In this document: positions 1 through 9,567 of the stretch, in pieces
Layout of the letters: the number at the start of each line of letters is the position of its first letter
Position numbering within the stretch: position 1 is the first letter of the stretch
Translations under genes and position numbers: made by a program
The notes under the pieces: model-generated
What the model saw: the letters and a program-made list of their open reading frames with translations, nothing else
The model's database searches: none
Told to the model about the DNA's origin: nothing
Origin: Citrobacter gillenii
GTDB taxonomy: Bacteria > Pseudomonadota > Gammaproteobacteria > Enterobacterales > Enterobacteriaceae
Direction of reading: 5' to 3'
Assembly: GCF_013337685.1 (NCBI RefSeq)
Contig: NZ_SUQN01000004.1
Location: forward strand, 310,001 to 374,000
DNA length: 64,000 bases

Positions 1-742
1 CTTTTAACTTCAGCGGAGTAAAACTGCTATTAGCCATTTGCAACGGTCGAAATATATAGTGCGAGGCTAAGCTTTGTATATCTTCGCCAGTTTTATGTAT
101 CAGGATATAGCCGATCAGGGCGTAGCCGATATTGGAATATTCCGGCGTTTTATGCTGTGGCGCCCGCCAGTTGGTTAGATAATGCAGCACATTATCGCTA
201 TCCAGTTCACCATAAAAATTCTCACCGCTGCCTAAGTAACTAATGAATTTTCCCAGCATCGGAATATCCATATTCTGACGCGGTAGGCCGGAGGTGTGAG
301 TCACCAGTTCCAGTAGGGTAATTTTTTGTGCATCCGCGCTAAGCGGCGTTCCCGGTGCAAGCAATGTCGCCAAGTTATCGTCCCAACGCAGTCGTCCTTC
401 ATTCACCAGACAAGCCACCACTTCCGCCGTAATTCCTTTGCTGAGCGAGCCGAGGGCAAACAGAGTATCAGGCTTGACCGGGTAGCGATGAACCGCATCA
501 GTTACGCCCCAGTTGTAAAACTGGGGCGAACCATGGTTATGGATCACTGCGACCATCATCCCAGGGACAGATTTTTTCGCCATATAGTGACGCACCACGC
601 TATCAACGTCGCCGTCCAGCGATTGATGAGTAAGGAGTTCCTGAGTACCTGCCGGGGATGACATTTGCGAGAGCGTTCCGCAACCGCTGAGTGACGAGAT
701 AACAATTAAAAGCCAGCTAAATAATTTAAGTCTGTTCTGCAT
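1..742 (-). CDS. serine beta-lactamase-like hydrolase, lipoprotein (3' part cut by window edge)
   Basis: An open frame starts at ATG 742 and runs off the left edge after about 247 codons without a stop. The N-terminus is a lipoprotein signal with a lipobox LSGC, so the product should be attached to the outer face of a membrane. The sequence GSLSKG gives the SxxK nucleophile motif of class C beta-lactamases and penicillin-binding-protein-like hydrolases, and YSN downstream fits the YxN motif. The family includes AmpC, AmpH, EstB-type esterases and D-peptidases, so the substrate cannot be assigned. The third motif (KTG/HxG) lies outside the window. Confidence 0.8.
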   Translation of the reverse strand, partial: MQNRLKLFSWLLIVISSLSGCGTLSQMSSPAGTQELLTHQSLDGDVDSVVRHYMAKKSVPGMMVAVIHNHGSPQFYNWGVTDAVHRYPVKPDTLFALGSLSKGITAEVVACLVNEGRLRWDDNLATLLAPGTPLSADAQKITLLELVTHTSGLPRQNMDIPMLGKFISYLGSGENFYGELDSDNVLHYLTNWRAPQHKTPEYSNIGYALIGYILIHKTGEDIQSLASHYIFRPLQMANSSFTPLKLK

Positions 743-837
743 ACTTCTTAAAGTGAGCGGGGGCGTTTGAGTGCCGGAAATGTACCACACTTAGCCTGCC
801 GAAAAGCAATAATAGATGGCTGTTATGTGTCATAAGC

Positions 838-1034
838 TTAGTCCTGAACCATACCAATGCGGGCCGTTACCTCAAGACAAGTGTTGGCTAAGAGATCCAC
901 GCAGATGATTTTCTCCTTACCATAACGTTTCACTTTGTACTCAGGTCAGTGTTCGGAAATCCGCTCGATCCCCAGTGCTCAGTTGGTAAGGTTACGGATG
1001 AATTCCAGTCTTCATATTCACCCGGCTTGCTCAT
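838..1034 (-). pseudogene. decayed small ORF of unknown family
   Basis: On the minus strand an ATG at 1034 follows a good ribosome site (GAGAGG). Its frame starts MSKPGEYE and then loses coherence. A neighbouring frame continues with LEFIRN, stop, ALGIERISEH, stop, PEYKVKRYGKEKIIC, VDLLANTCLEVTARIGMVQD and a final stop at 838. The protein-like composition across one frameshift and two internal stops suggests a degenerate gene of about 65 codons. I do not recognise the family. Confidence 0.35.
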
Positions 1035-1391
1035 GTCTTACCTCTCAATTCTACGGTGCAAGCATCTTTAAATTGAAAATAGATTATTAAAACAATCTAT
1101 TTTAATGAAGAGAAAGTTAAAGCAGGTTTGAACGGAAAGGACGAGTTTTGTGAGTAGATGTGCAACCAAAAGTAGCCGTGCTTAACGACAGGAAGCCACC
1201 AGTCTGTTCTAGTGCGTACCGTACCAAAGCACGTATGATGGGCAACGTGGTTTAAATCCAGCAATGTGCCCACATTAAGAAGAGATGCTCTAGAATTATT
1301 CATTATATCTATGACTATCAATTGTTTTTTGGATTTTGTAAAATAATTTGAATTGGATTAATGTGATTTCAGAATCACTGGAGAAAGTCTT
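1035..1391. other. intergenic region upstream of ldhA
   Basis: This is about 360 bases of AT-rich DNA between the decayed ORF and ldhA. It presumably holds the ldhA promoter. I see no convincing gene: the 74-codon minus-strand ORF inside it has no credible ribosome site or recognisable motif. Confidence 0.5.
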
Positions 1392-2381
1392 ATGAAACTC
1401 GCCATCTATAGTACAAAACAGTACGACAAGAAGTACCTGCAACAGGTTAACGAGGCTTTTGGTTTTGAACTTGAATTCTTTGACTTTCTGCTGACCGAGA
1501 AAACGGCCAAAACAGCCCATGGCTGCGAAGCCGTGTGCATCTTCGTCAACGACGATGGCAGCCGCCCGGTTCTGGAAGAACTGAAAAAGCACGGGGTGAA
1601 GTACATCGCCCTGCGCTGCGCCGGATTCAATAACGTCGATCTGGACGCCGCCAAAGAGCTAGGCTTGCAGGTTGTGCGCGTTCCGGCCTATTCGCCGGAA
1701 GCGGTCGCCGAGCATGCGATTGGTATGATGATGACGCTGAACCGTCGTATCCACCGCGCGTACCAACGCACTCGTGACGCCAACTTTTCTCTGGAAGGCC
1801 TGACTGGTTTTACCATGTACGGTAAAACCGCCGGGGTGATCGGTACCGGTAAAATTGGTATTGCCGCGCTGCGGATCCTGAAAGGCTTTGGTATGCGTTT
1901 GCTGGCGTTTGATCCCTATCCAAGCGCTGCGGCTCTTGAATTAGGCGTTGAGTATGTCGATCTCAACACGCTGTTTGCGGAGTCAGACGTCATTTCCCTG
2001 CACTGTCCGTTAACGCCGGAAAACTATCATCTGCTCAATGAAGAAGCCTTCGCGCAAATGAAAAGCGGCGTAATGATCGTTAACACCAGTCGCGGAGCCC
2101 TTATCGACTCACAGGCTGCCATTGATGCCCTGAAAAACCAGAAAATTGGTTCTTTGGGTATGGACGTGTATGAAAATGAACGCGACCTGTTCTTTGAAGA
2201 TAAGTCCAATGATGTTATTCAGGATGACGTATTCCGTCGCTTGTCTGCCTGTCATAACGTGTTGTTCACCGGGCACCAGGCATTTTTAACGGCCGAAGCG
2301 TTAACCAGCATTTCGGAAACAACCTTGCAGAATTTGGCCCAGATTTCCAAAGGCGAAACCTGCCCGAACGCCCTCTTCTGA
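1392..2381 (+). CDS. ldhA: D-lactate dehydrogenase (fermentative)
   Basis: LdhA reduces pyruvate to D-lactate with NADH in mixed-acid fermentation and acts in the cytoplasm. The 329-residue length equals the E. coli enzyme. The dinucleotide-binding motif GVIGTGKIG is near residue 155, followed by the acidic FDPYP strand end. Catalytic positions of the D-2-hydroxyacid dehydrogenase family are visible as NTSRGALID, the glutamate in DVYENE and the histidine in TGHQAFLT. The ATG follows GGAGAAAG. A hairpin directly after the stop suggests a single-gene transcript. Confidence 0.97.
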   Translation: MKLAIYSTKQYDKKYLQQVNEAFGFELEFFDFLLTEKTAKTAHGCEAVCIFVNDDGSRPVLEELKKHGVKYIALRCAGFNNVDLDAAKELGLQVVRVPAYSPEAVAEHAIGMMMTLNRRIHRAYQRTRDANFSLEGLTGFTMYGKTAGVIGTGKIGIAALRILKGFGMRLLAFDPYPSAAALELGVEYVDLNTLFAESDVISLHCPLTPENYHLLNEEAFAQMKSGVMIVNTSRGALIDSQAAIDALKNQKIGSLGMDVYENERDLFFEDKSNDVIQDDVFRRLSACHNVLFTGHQAFLTAEALTSISETTLQNLAQISKGETCPNALF

Positions 2382-2382
2382 A

Positions 2383-2417
2383 AATGCCGCTCCCCTGCAT
2401 TCGGGGGAGCATTTTCA
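2383..2417 (+). terminator. rho-independent terminator after ldhA
   Basis: The stem is GCTCCCC (2389-2395) with GGGGAGC (2404-2410), followed by ATTTT and preceded by AAAATG. It could work in both directions. Confidence 0.8.
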
Positions 2418-2493
2418 GATAACCCCTGATGATAAATCCGACAGTATCATTATTATATTGATTGTATTCCCGTCACTAACGTAGAGAAATTCA

Positions 2494-2913
2494 ATGAAGA
2501 AAATTGTCACGTTGATTGCGCTCAGCATGCTTATGGCTGGCTGTGTGAGCAATGGAAAAGTTTCCGTTAATCGCGAACAGTTACAACACCACCGTTTCGT
2601 TCTGGAGAGCGTGAACGGCAAACCGGTCACCGTTGCGAAAAATCAACCCGAATTGAGTTTTGGTGAAAATATGACGGTGTCGGGAAAAATGTGCAATCAA
2701 TTCACGGGCCAGGGCAAGCTGTCTGACGGCGAATTGAAGGTGAAAGACCTGGCGATGACCCGCATGATGTGCGCCGACCCACAGCTGAACGCACTTGATG
2801 GCGTTATCAGCGACGTGTTTAAGCAAGGCGCACAGGTCGATTTGACGGCTAACCAGTTAACACTGGCGACGGCAGAGCAAACACTGACGTATAAACTGGC
2901 AGACTTAATGTAA
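2494..2913 (+). CDS. hslJ: heat-inducible lipoprotein HslJ (META domain)
   Basis: This is a 139-residue outer-membrane lipoprotein linked in E. coli to heat shock and novobiocin tolerance. The signal peptide MKKIVTLIALSMLMAGC carries a lipobox with Cys17. The remainder is a META/HslJ domain: the FVLESVNGKPV strand, then the SGKMCNQFTG and MTRMMCADP segments with two conserved cysteines that may pair. The ATG follows GTAGAGAA. It lies downstream of ldhA, as in E. coli. Confidence 0.95.
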   Translation: MKKIVTLIALSMLMAGCVSNGKVSVNREQLQHHRFVLESVNGKPVTVAKNQPELSFGENMTVSGKMCNQFTGQGKLSDGELKVKDLAMTRMMCADPQLNALDGVISDVFKQGAQVDLTANQLTLATAEQTLTYKLADLM

Positions 2914-2926
2914 TTAACGCGGAGAC

Positions 2927-3193
2927 TTAATAGTTCCCGCAACTCCCGGCGGCAAGCGACTGTTCACTGCAGCGTTTGCCGTTAGGTAAAGCACACATCC
3001 CGATGGCGGAACCATCCAGTTGACGTGCAATCGACAACGAACCGCCAATCATAGCGCAGTTTGCCTCACCAGAACCCGACATTACAGCCTTCATGCCCGG
3101 CGCGACGTGAGCGGCCGTTGCCTGCTGAACAGGTTCACTGCTGCAAGCCGATAATAATAACGCGGCACACCCTACCCAAAACGCTGCGCGCAT
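2927..3193 (-). CDS. ydbJ: DUF333 lipoprotein YdbJ
   Basis: The start at 3193 is preferred over an upstream in-frame codon because it follows GAGTGAG and gives a proper lipoprotein signal (MRAAFWVGCAALLLSAC). The 88-residue product has a DUF333 domain: NCAMIGGSLSI, then IGMCALPNGKRC, ending CGNY, with paired cysteines. It sits between hslJ and nifJ as in E. coli. The function is unknown. It is convergent with hslJ, with 13 bases between stop codons. Confidence 0.9.
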   Translation of the reverse strand: MRAAFWVGCAALLLSACSSEPVQQATAAHVAPGMKAVMSGSGEANCAMIGGSLSIARQLDGSAIGMCALPNGKRCSEQSLAAGSCGNY

Positions 3194-3355
3194 CTCACTC
3201 CCCTCTAAAAAATAACCCAACGACACAGCCCTAAATAATAGGCAGCAGAAACACTGTCGTCGAGAGGTAAAGTGCGCATTTATGCGCCCTGTTTACATTT
3301 TCTGGCAATTTTTTGACGGCTCCTTTGATCAAACCATTCATTCTGTTTATTACAG

Positions 3356-3379
3356 GGACACAAATGCGAAAATGTGTCC
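3356..3379. promoter_or_regulatory. inverted repeat in the nifJ promoter region
   Basis: Arms GGACACA (3356-3362) and TGTGTCC (3373-3379) are perfect over 7 bp with a 10-base spacer. The repeat lies just upstream of a possible extended -10 (TGCTAAAAT, about 3391-3399) and about 90 bases before nifJ. An operator role is inferred and the regulator is unknown. Confidence 0.4.
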
Positions 3380-3467
3380 AGATGGCTTTTGCTAAAATAG
3401 AAAGATAACTACAGGACTCGTCGTCGTTTTGCGGGTCCCTCTTTTTGCGCAATGTAAGGGTGTCAGT

Positions 3468-6400
3468 ATGCAAACAATTGACGGTAATGGTGCGGTTGCT
3501 TCGGTTGCATTTCGTACCAGCGAGGTTATCGCCATCTACCCGATTACGCCGAGTTCGACGATGGCGGAGCAGGCCGATGCCTGGGCCGGGAACGGGCTAA
3601 AAAACGTCTGGGGCGATATACCTCGTGTTGTGGAGATGCAGTCGGAAGGCGGTGCCATTGCGACCGTCCACGGCGCGTTACAAACCGGGGCGCTGTCTAC
3701 ATCTTTTACCTCATCGCAAGGTTTATTGCTGATGATCCCGACGCTGTACAAACTGGCCGGTCAACTGACGCCGTTTGTATTGCATGTTGCGGCACGTACG
3801 ATTGCCACCCATGCGCTGTCGATTTTTGGCGACCATTCCGACGTGATGGCCGTTCGCCAGACCGGCTGTGCAATGCTGTGCGCTAGCAGCGTTCAGGAAG
3901 CGCAGGATTTTGCCCTGATTTCGCATATCGCCACGCTGAAAAGCCGCGTCCCGTTTATTCATTTCTTTGATGGTTTCCGCACCTCACATGAAATCAATAA
4001 AATCGTACCGCTGGCCGATGACACCATTCTTGGACTGATGCCGCAGGCGGAGATCGACGCCCATCGTTCTCGCGCGCTGAATCCGGAGCATCCGGTGATT
4101 CGCGGCACCTCGGCTAACCCGGATACCTATTTCCAGTCACGCGAAGCGACAAACCCGTGGTACAACGCGGTTTACGAGCATGTCGAACAGGCGATGAACG
4201 ATTTCGCCACCGCAACGGGTCGCCAGTACCAGCCGTTTGAATACTATGGTCATCCGCAGGCAGAGCGCGTCATCATTCTGATGGGCTCCGCCATCGGCAC
4301 CTGCGAAGAAGTCGTGGATGAGTTGCTTACCCGTGGCGAAAAAGTCGGCGTACTGAAAGTCCGTCTGTTCCGTCCGTTCTCAGCCCGACATTTACTGCAG
4401 GCCTTGCCGGAAACCGCACGCAGCATCGCCGTTCTGGATCGCACCAAAGAACCCGGGGCCCAGGCTGAGCCGTTGTATCTGGATGTCATGACCGCGCTGG
4501 CCGAAGCCTTTAACTGTGGCGAGCGTGAAACGCTACCGCGTGTAATTGGCGGGCGCTATGGCCTTTCCTCGAAAGAGTTTGGCCCGGACTGCGTGATGGC
4601 GGTGTTTAATGAGTTAAGCCATGCCAAACCAAAATCGCGCTTTACCGTCGGCATCTATGATGATGTCACCAATCTGTCACTCCCCCTGCCAGAAAACACC
4701 CTGCCCTCCACCGCAAAACTCGAAGCCCTGTTTTACGGATTAGGCAGCGACGGCAGCGTGTCAGCGACCAAAAACAATATCAAGATTATTGGTAACTCGA
4801 CGCCGTGGTATGCGCAGGGTTATTTCGTCTATGACTCGAAAAAAGCCGGCGGCCTGACGGTGTCCCATCTGCGCGTCAGCGAAAAACCGATCCGTTCGGC
4901 GTATCTGGTGTCGCAGGCGGATTTTGTTGGCTGCCATCAGCTGCAGTTTATCGATAAATATCAAATGGCAGAACGCCTGAAGCCAGGCGGTATCTTCCTG
5001 CTCAATACGCCGTACAGCGTGGATGAGGTGTGGTCACGTCTGCCGCAAGAAGTTCAGGCAGTTCTGAACCAGAAGAAGGCCCGTTTTTACGTGATTAACG
5101 CTGCCAAAATCGCCCGTGAATGCGGCCTGGCAGCACGTATTAACACCGTAATGCAAATGGCGTTTTTCCATCTGACACAAATTTTACCCGGTGATAGCGC
5201 ACTGGCGGAACTGCAGGGCGCAATTGCAAAAAGCTACAGCAACAAAGGTCAGGATCTGGTTGAACGTAACTGGCAGGCGCTGGCGCTGGCACGTGAGTCG
5301 GTCGCCGAAGTAGCTCTTCAGCCGGTTGATCCGCACAGCGCCAACCGACCGCCAGTGGTCTCCGATGCCGCGCCTGATTTTGTGAAAACCGTGACGGCGG
5401 CGATGCTCGCGGGTCTGGGTGACGCACTGCCCGTCTCCGCACTGCCGCCAGACGGCACCTGGCCCATGGGAACCACACGCTGGGAAAAACGCAATATCGC
5501 CGAAGAAATCCCTATCTGGAAAGAAGAACTGTGTACACAGTGCAACCACTGCGTTGCCGCCTGCCCGCACTCGGCAATTCGTGCCAAAGTGGTTTCCCCG
5601 GAAGCAATGGCAGACGCCCCGGCTAGTTTGCATTCACTGGATGTGAAATCCCGCGATATGCGCGGTCAGAAATATGTTCTACAGGTCGCGCCTGAAGATT
5701 GCACCGGCTGTAATCTGTGCGTGGAAGTCTGCCCGGCGAAAGATCGTCAGAATCCAGAGATCAAGGCCATCAATATGATGTCCCGCCTGGAGCATGTCGA
5801 AGAAGAAAAAGTGAACTATGATTTCTTCCTCAACCTGCCAGAGATCGACCGCAGCAAACTGGAACGCATTGATATTCGCACCTCACAGCTGATCACCCCG
5901 CTGTTTGAATATTCCGGTGCCTGCTCAGGCTGTGGCGAAACGCCGTATATCAAGCTGCTTACCCAGCTGTACGGTGACCGCATGCTGATCGCCAACGCAA
6001 CCGGGTGTTCATCGATTTATGGAGGAAACCTGCCCTCCACACCGTATACCACCGATGCAAACGGCCGTGGGCCAGCCTGGGCAAACTCTCTGTTTGAAGA
6101 TAACGCCGAGTTTGGTCTGGGCTTCCGCCTGACGGTGGACCAACACCGCGTTCGCGTCATGCGCTTGCTGGAACAGTTTGCCGATAAGATCCCGGCTGAG
6201 CTGAATGATGCCTTGCACGCAGAAGCCACGCCGGAAGTTCGTCGCGAGCAGGTCGCCGCACTGCGCCAACATCTGCAAGGTGTTGATGGCGCACAGCAAC
6301 TGTTAACCGATGCCGATGCACTGGTTGAGAAATCAATCTGGCTGATTGGCGGTGACGGTTGGGCCTACGATATTGGCTTTGGCGGGTTGGACCATGTCCT

Positions 6401-6992
6401 GAGCCTGACCGAGAACGTTAACATCCTGGTACTGGATACCCAGTGTTATTCCAACACTGGCGGGCAAGCCTCGAAAGCGACACCGCTTGGCGCGGTCACC
6501 AAATTTGGCGAACACGGTAAGCGTAAAGCACGTAAAGATCTGGGCGTCAGTATGATGATGTACGGTCATGTTTACGTCGCACAGATCTCGCTAGGAGCGC
6601 AGTTAAACCAGACGGTGAAAGCGATTCAGGAAGCAGAATCTTACCCAGGTCCGTCGCTGATTATTGCCTACAGCCCGTGTGAAGAACACGGCTACGATCT
6701 CGCCCTGAGTCACGATCAGATGCGCCAGCTCACGGCCACCGGATTCTGGCCGCTGTATCGCTTTGATCCGCGTCGCGCTGACGAAGGTAAACTGCCGCTG
6801 GCACTTGACTCTCGCCCACCGTCAGATGCGCTGGCTGAGACTTTGATGAACGAACAGCGTTTCCGCCGCCTGAATGCACAGCAGCCGGAGGTGGCAGAGC
6901 AGTTGTGGAAGGATGCGACCGCAGATTTGCAAAAACGCTATGACTTCCTGGCGCAGTTGGCGGGAAAAGCCGAAAAAAGCAGTACCGATTAA
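3468..6992 (+). CDS. nifJ: pyruvate:flavodoxin/ferredoxin oxidoreductase
   Basis: This single-chain 1174-residue enzyme (YdbK in E. coli) decarboxylates pyruvate to acetyl-CoA and passes electrons to flavodoxin or ferredoxin. The start at 3468 (MQTIDGNGAVASV) matches the family; an upstream in-frame codon would add 13 unrelated residues. Ferredoxin-like clusters begin near residues 689 (CTQCNHCVAACP) and 745 (CTGCNLCVEVCP). The thiamine-diphosphate domain carries ACSGCGETP, GDGWAYDIG and DTQCYSNTGG, including the cysteines for a third [4Fe-4S] cluster. YPITPSS at the N-terminus is the substrate-binding domain. In E. coli it is tied to oxidative stress. A terminator follows. Confidence 0.97.
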   Translation: MQTIDGNGAVASVAFRTSEVIAIYPITPSSTMAEQADAWAGNGLKNVWGDIPRVVEMQSEGGAIATVHGALQTGALSTSFTSSQGLLLMIPTLYKLAGQLTPFVLHVAARTIATHALSIFGDHSDVMAVRQTGCAMLCASSVQEAQDFALISHIATLKSRVPFIHFFDGFRTSHEINKIVPLADDTILGLMPQAEIDAHRSRALNPEHPVIRGTSANPDTYFQSREATNPWYNAVYEHVEQAMNDFATATGRQYQPFEYYGHPQAERVIILMGSAIGTCEEVVDELLTRGEKVGVLKVRLFRPFSARHLLQALPETARSIAVLDRTKEPGAQAEPLYLDVMTALAEAFNCGERETLPRVIGGRYGLSSKEFGPDCVMAVFNELSHAKPKSRFTVGIYDDVTNLSLPLPENTLPSTAKLEALFYGLGSDGSVSATKNNIKIIGNSTPWYAQGYFVYDSKKAGGLTVSHLRVSEKPIRSAYLVSQADFVGCHQLQFIDKYQMAERLKPGGIFLLNTPYSVDEVWSRLPQEVQAVLNQKKARFYVINAAKIARECGLAARINTVMQMAFFHLTQILPGDSALAELQGAIAKSYSNKGQDLVERNWQALALARESVAEVALQPVDPHSANRPPVVSDAAPDFVKTVTAAMLAGLGDALPVSALPPDGTWPMGTTRWEKRNIAEEIPIWKEELCTQCNHCVAACPHSAIRAKVVSPEAMADAPASLHSLDVKSRDMRGQKYVLQVAPEDCTGCNLCVEVCPAKDRQNPEIKAINMMSRLEHVEEEKVNYDFFLNLPEIDRSKLERIDIRTSQLITPLFEYSGACSGCGETPYIKLLTQLYGDRMLIANATGCSSIYGGNLPSTPYTTDANGRGPAWANSLFEDNAEFGLGFRLTVDQHRVRVMRLLEQFADKIPAELNDALHAEATPEVRREQVAALRQHLQGVDGAQQLLTDADALVEKSIWLIGGDGWAYDIGFGGLDHVLSLTENVNILVLDTQCYSNTGGQASKATPLGAVTKFGEHGKRKARKDLGVSMMMYGHVYVAQISLGAQLNQTVKAIQEAESYPGPSLIIAYSPCEEHGYDLALSHDQMRQLTATGFWPLYRFDPRRADEGKLPLALDSRPPSDALAETLMNEQRFRRLNAQQPEVAEQLWKDATADLQKRYDFLAQLAGKAEKSSTD

Positions 6993-7020
6993 TACGTTCA
7001 GTTAAGTATTACTCTGGAAT

Positions 7021-7056
7021 AAAAAAAGCCCGAACAGATGTTCGGGCTTGTCAATT
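7021..7056 (+). terminator. terminator after nifJ
   Basis: The stem AAGCCCGAA / TTCGGGCTT spans 7027-7049, preceded by an A-run and followed by a T-rich stretch. The A-run also allows reverse function. Confidence 0.8.
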
Positions 7057-7354
7057 TATTCGCTGGCTAATCAATTCTGGGACAACTCTCCAACGAAAAA
7101 TAAAACGTGACAATAAAGGCATATAACCCGCGCAGAATATCCCAACAAAATTAACTTGTATAATATTTATTTTATATACTTAATCATTAATTCATTCACC
7201 ACGATTATCATCATTTCCGTGGAATTATTTGTTTAAGATTTTACTTAATGCGTAACAATTCATATTTATCTCTTTACGGAACTTCTCCTTTAGCATGCGT
7301 TAACACCCTACATGGGTCGTCGCAGGTAAATAAAAAAACTAAAGGATTATTTCA
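7057..7354. other. AT-rich leader/promoter region of ompN
   Basis: About 300 bases of very AT-rich DNA separate the nifJ terminator from ompN. I see a ribosome site (AAAGGATT) before the ompN ATG but no further gene. The composition suits a silenced or osmolarity-controlled porin promoter. No specific OmpR site could be defended by eye. Confidence 0.45.
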
Positions 7355-8491
7355 ATGAACAGAAAAGTATTGGCCCTTGTAATTCCTGCTCTGTTAGCTG
7401 CAGGCGCTACTCACGCTGCTGAAGTTTATAATAAAGACGGCAACAAGTTAGACCTCTACGGAAAAGTAAACGCCCTGCGTTATTTTTCTGACACCCCAAG
7501 CAATGATGGTGATCAGACTTATTTCCGTGGTGGTTTCAAAGGCGAAACTCAGATCAACGATATGCTCACCGGTTATGGTCAGTGGGAATATCAGGTCAAT
7601 GCTAACACCACCGAAAGCAATCGCAGCAACAACTTTACCCGTCTGGCCTTCGCGGGTCTGAAATTCGGCGACTACGGTTCTTTCGACTACGGTCGTAACT
7701 ACGGCGTGATGTACGACGTTGAAGGCTGGACCGATATGCTGCCAGAATTCGGCGGTGACTCTTACACCAAAGCTGATAACTTCATGACCGGTCGTGCCAA
7801 CGGTGTTGCAACTTACCGTAACACCGATTTCTTCGGCATGGTGAATGGTCTGAACGTGGCGTTGCAGTACCAGGGCGCGAACGAACAGAGCAGCGATGAG
7901 CTTGATAACTTCGACCAGGAAGGTACCGGCAACGGCGGCGATCGCAACGTTCAAAACTCTAACGGTGACGGCTTCGGTCTCTCCACGACCTACGATCTGG
8001 GTATGGGCGTTAGCCTCGGTGCAGCATACACCTCTTCTGACCGTACTAACGAGCAGACCACTGCCGGTGGCGACGTTGCTGGTGGCGACAAAGCTGACGC
8101 ATGGACTGTCGGTATGAAATATGATGCAAACAACATCTATTTCGCAACCATGTACGCTGAAACACGTAACATGACCCCGTACGGTGATGCAGGCGTAGCT
8201 GACAAAACTCAGAACTTCGAAGTGACTGCACAGTACCAGTTCGACTTCGGTCTGCGTCCGTCCGTCTCTTTCCTGATGTCTAAAGGTCAGGATCTGGGCG
8301 CCAACGGTTCTGATGGCGACAAAGATCTGGTTAAATATGCTGACGTAGGTGCGACTTACTACTTCAACAAAAACTTCTCTACCTACGTTGATTACAAAAT
8401 CAACCTGCTGGATGAAGACGACAGCTTCTACGCTAGCAAAGGTATTTCTACCGATGATATCGTAGCACTGGGTATGGTTTACCAGTTCTAA
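7355..8491 (+). CDS. ompN: outer-membrane general porin, OmpN type
   Basis: This is a trimeric 16-strand porin of the OmpC/OmpF/OmpN family, 378 residues, exported to the outer membrane. The signal peptide [21 protein letters not shown] is followed by [16 protein letters not shown]. The loop 3 motif PEFGGDS and the terminal phenylalanine (GMVYQF) needed for BAM-dependent assembly are present. The position directly after nifJ is the E. coli ompN locus, which supports this name over ompC/ompF. OmpN is normally expressed at very low levels. Extracellular loops (for example [12 protein letters not shown]) differ from the E. coli protein, as is usual for surface loops. Confidence 0.9.
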   Translation: MNRKVLALVIPALLAAGATHAAEVYNKDGNKLDLYGKVNALRYFSDTPSNDGDQTYFRGGFKGETQINDMLTGYGQWEYQVNANTTESNRSNNFTRLAFAGLKFGDYGSFDYGRNYGVMYDVEGWTDMLPEFGGDSYTKADNFMTGRANGVATYRNTDFFGMVNGLNVALQYQGANEQSSDELDNFDQEGTGNGGDRNVQNSNGDGFGLSTTYDLGMGVSLGAAYTSSDRTNEQTTAGGDVAGGDKADAWTVGMKYDANNIYFATMYAETRNMTPYGDAGVADKTQNFEVTAQYQFDFGLRPSVSFLMSKGQDLGANGSDGDKDLVKYADVGATYYFNKNFSTYVDYKINLLDEDDSFYASKGISTDDIVALGMVYQF

Positions 8492-8497
8492 TCTGTC

Positions 8498-8519
8498 AGC
8501 CCGCTGGAAACAGCGGGCT
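8498..8519 (+). terminator. hairpin after ompN
   Basis: The stem AGCCCGCTG / CAGCGGGCT has a GAAA tetraloop and starts 7 bases after the stop codon. The T-run is poor, so this may be a terminator or an mRNA-stabilising hairpin. Confidence 0.55.
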
Positions 8520-8547
8520 ACTCCCACCCCCTGCGCCGTAATTGCGT

Positions 8548-8561
8548 TTTATCTAGATCAA
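8548..8561. promoter_or_regulatory. possible FNR site upstream of the KTSC gene
   Basis: TTTATCTAGATCAA differs at one informative base from the FNR consensus TTGATnnnnATCAA. It lies 80-93 bases before the KTSC-domain gene. Site only; regulation is inferred. Confidence 0.35.
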
Positions 8562-8640
8562 AACATTATATCTGTTGCGTTAAAACACATCACTGATAGA
8601 TGATATATTGCCTTCACACTCGCCGCAGAGGATGCCTGCA

Positions 8641-8853
8641 ATGAATCATCACCCCGTTAAATCATCCCGTATTGCATCCGTCGGTTATGACGAATCATCC
8701 CGCACGTTAGAAATTCGTTTTCACCATACGGAAATCCTGCAATATCACGCGGTCCCGGCGCGTATCTTTCGAGATTTCCTGACAGTGGTCTCAAAAGGCC
8801 GGTTTTACGATGGCGTAATAAAAGGCAAGTTCCCTGAACTCAAAATAAAGTGA
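8641..8853 (+). CDS. KTSC domain protein, 70 residues
   Basis: This is a small single-domain protein of the KTSC family, found alone or at the C-terminus of some lysyl-tRNA synthetases. It shows the pattern SRIASVGYDESSRTLEIRF, then YHAVP and F-DGVIKGKFP. The ATG at 8641 is chosen because GAGG lies 9 bases upstream; the in-frame ATG at 8632 would abut that site. The exact role is unknown. It lies between ompN and uspF. Confidence 0.8.
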   Translation: MNHHPVKSSRIASVGYDESSRTLEIRFHHTEILQYHAVPARIFRDFLTVVSKGRFYDGVIKGKFPELKIK

Positions 8854-8861
8854 TGCCAAAA

Positions 8862-8877
8862 TGTGATCTCTGTCATT
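8862..8877. promoter_or_regulatory. possible CRP-like site upstream of uspF
   Basis: TGTGATCTCTGTCATT resembles TGTGA-N6-TCACA with a weaker right half-site. It sits 58-73 bases before the uspF ATG. Assignment by eye only. Confidence 0.3.
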
Positions 8878-8922
8878 GTACATAAAGTGCCATTACGCGG
8901 TAAGCTTTAGGAGGATACTTAA

Positions 8923-9369
<447 letters not shown>

Positions 9370-9377
9370 GCTTTCTG

Positions 9378-9402
9378 GCCCGCACATCGCTGCGGGCTTT
9401 TC
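9378..9402 (+). terminator. terminator after uspF
   Basis: The stem GCCCGCA / TGCGGGC is followed by TTTT, just after the uspF stop. Confidence 0.8.
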
Positions 9403-9567
9403 ATTTCTACCTCTTTTACCCCGCGATTCCTGACCTAAATGTGCTGACATTTTTCCCGCTTATCCGTACCATACACGCCACAGTTTTTATATCAGACTTC
9501 TTTTGCCGGACAATCCGGCGTGATGCATTCTCTTCTGATGCCACACTATGAATTGAGCCTCTATTAA

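Noticed and set aside
1097..1321. 74-codon minus-strand frame upstream of ldhA
   Set aside because: No ribosome site, unusual Trp/His-rich composition, no recognisable family, and it covers the ldhA promoter region.
5184..5633. 149-codon frame antisense to nifJ
   Set aside because: Shadow of the ferredoxin-domain coding region, without initiation signals.
7448..8527. 359-codon open frame antisense to ompN
   Set aside because: Long antisense frames are common over porin genes because of codon bias. It has no ribosome site, signal or domain, and ompN is clearly real.
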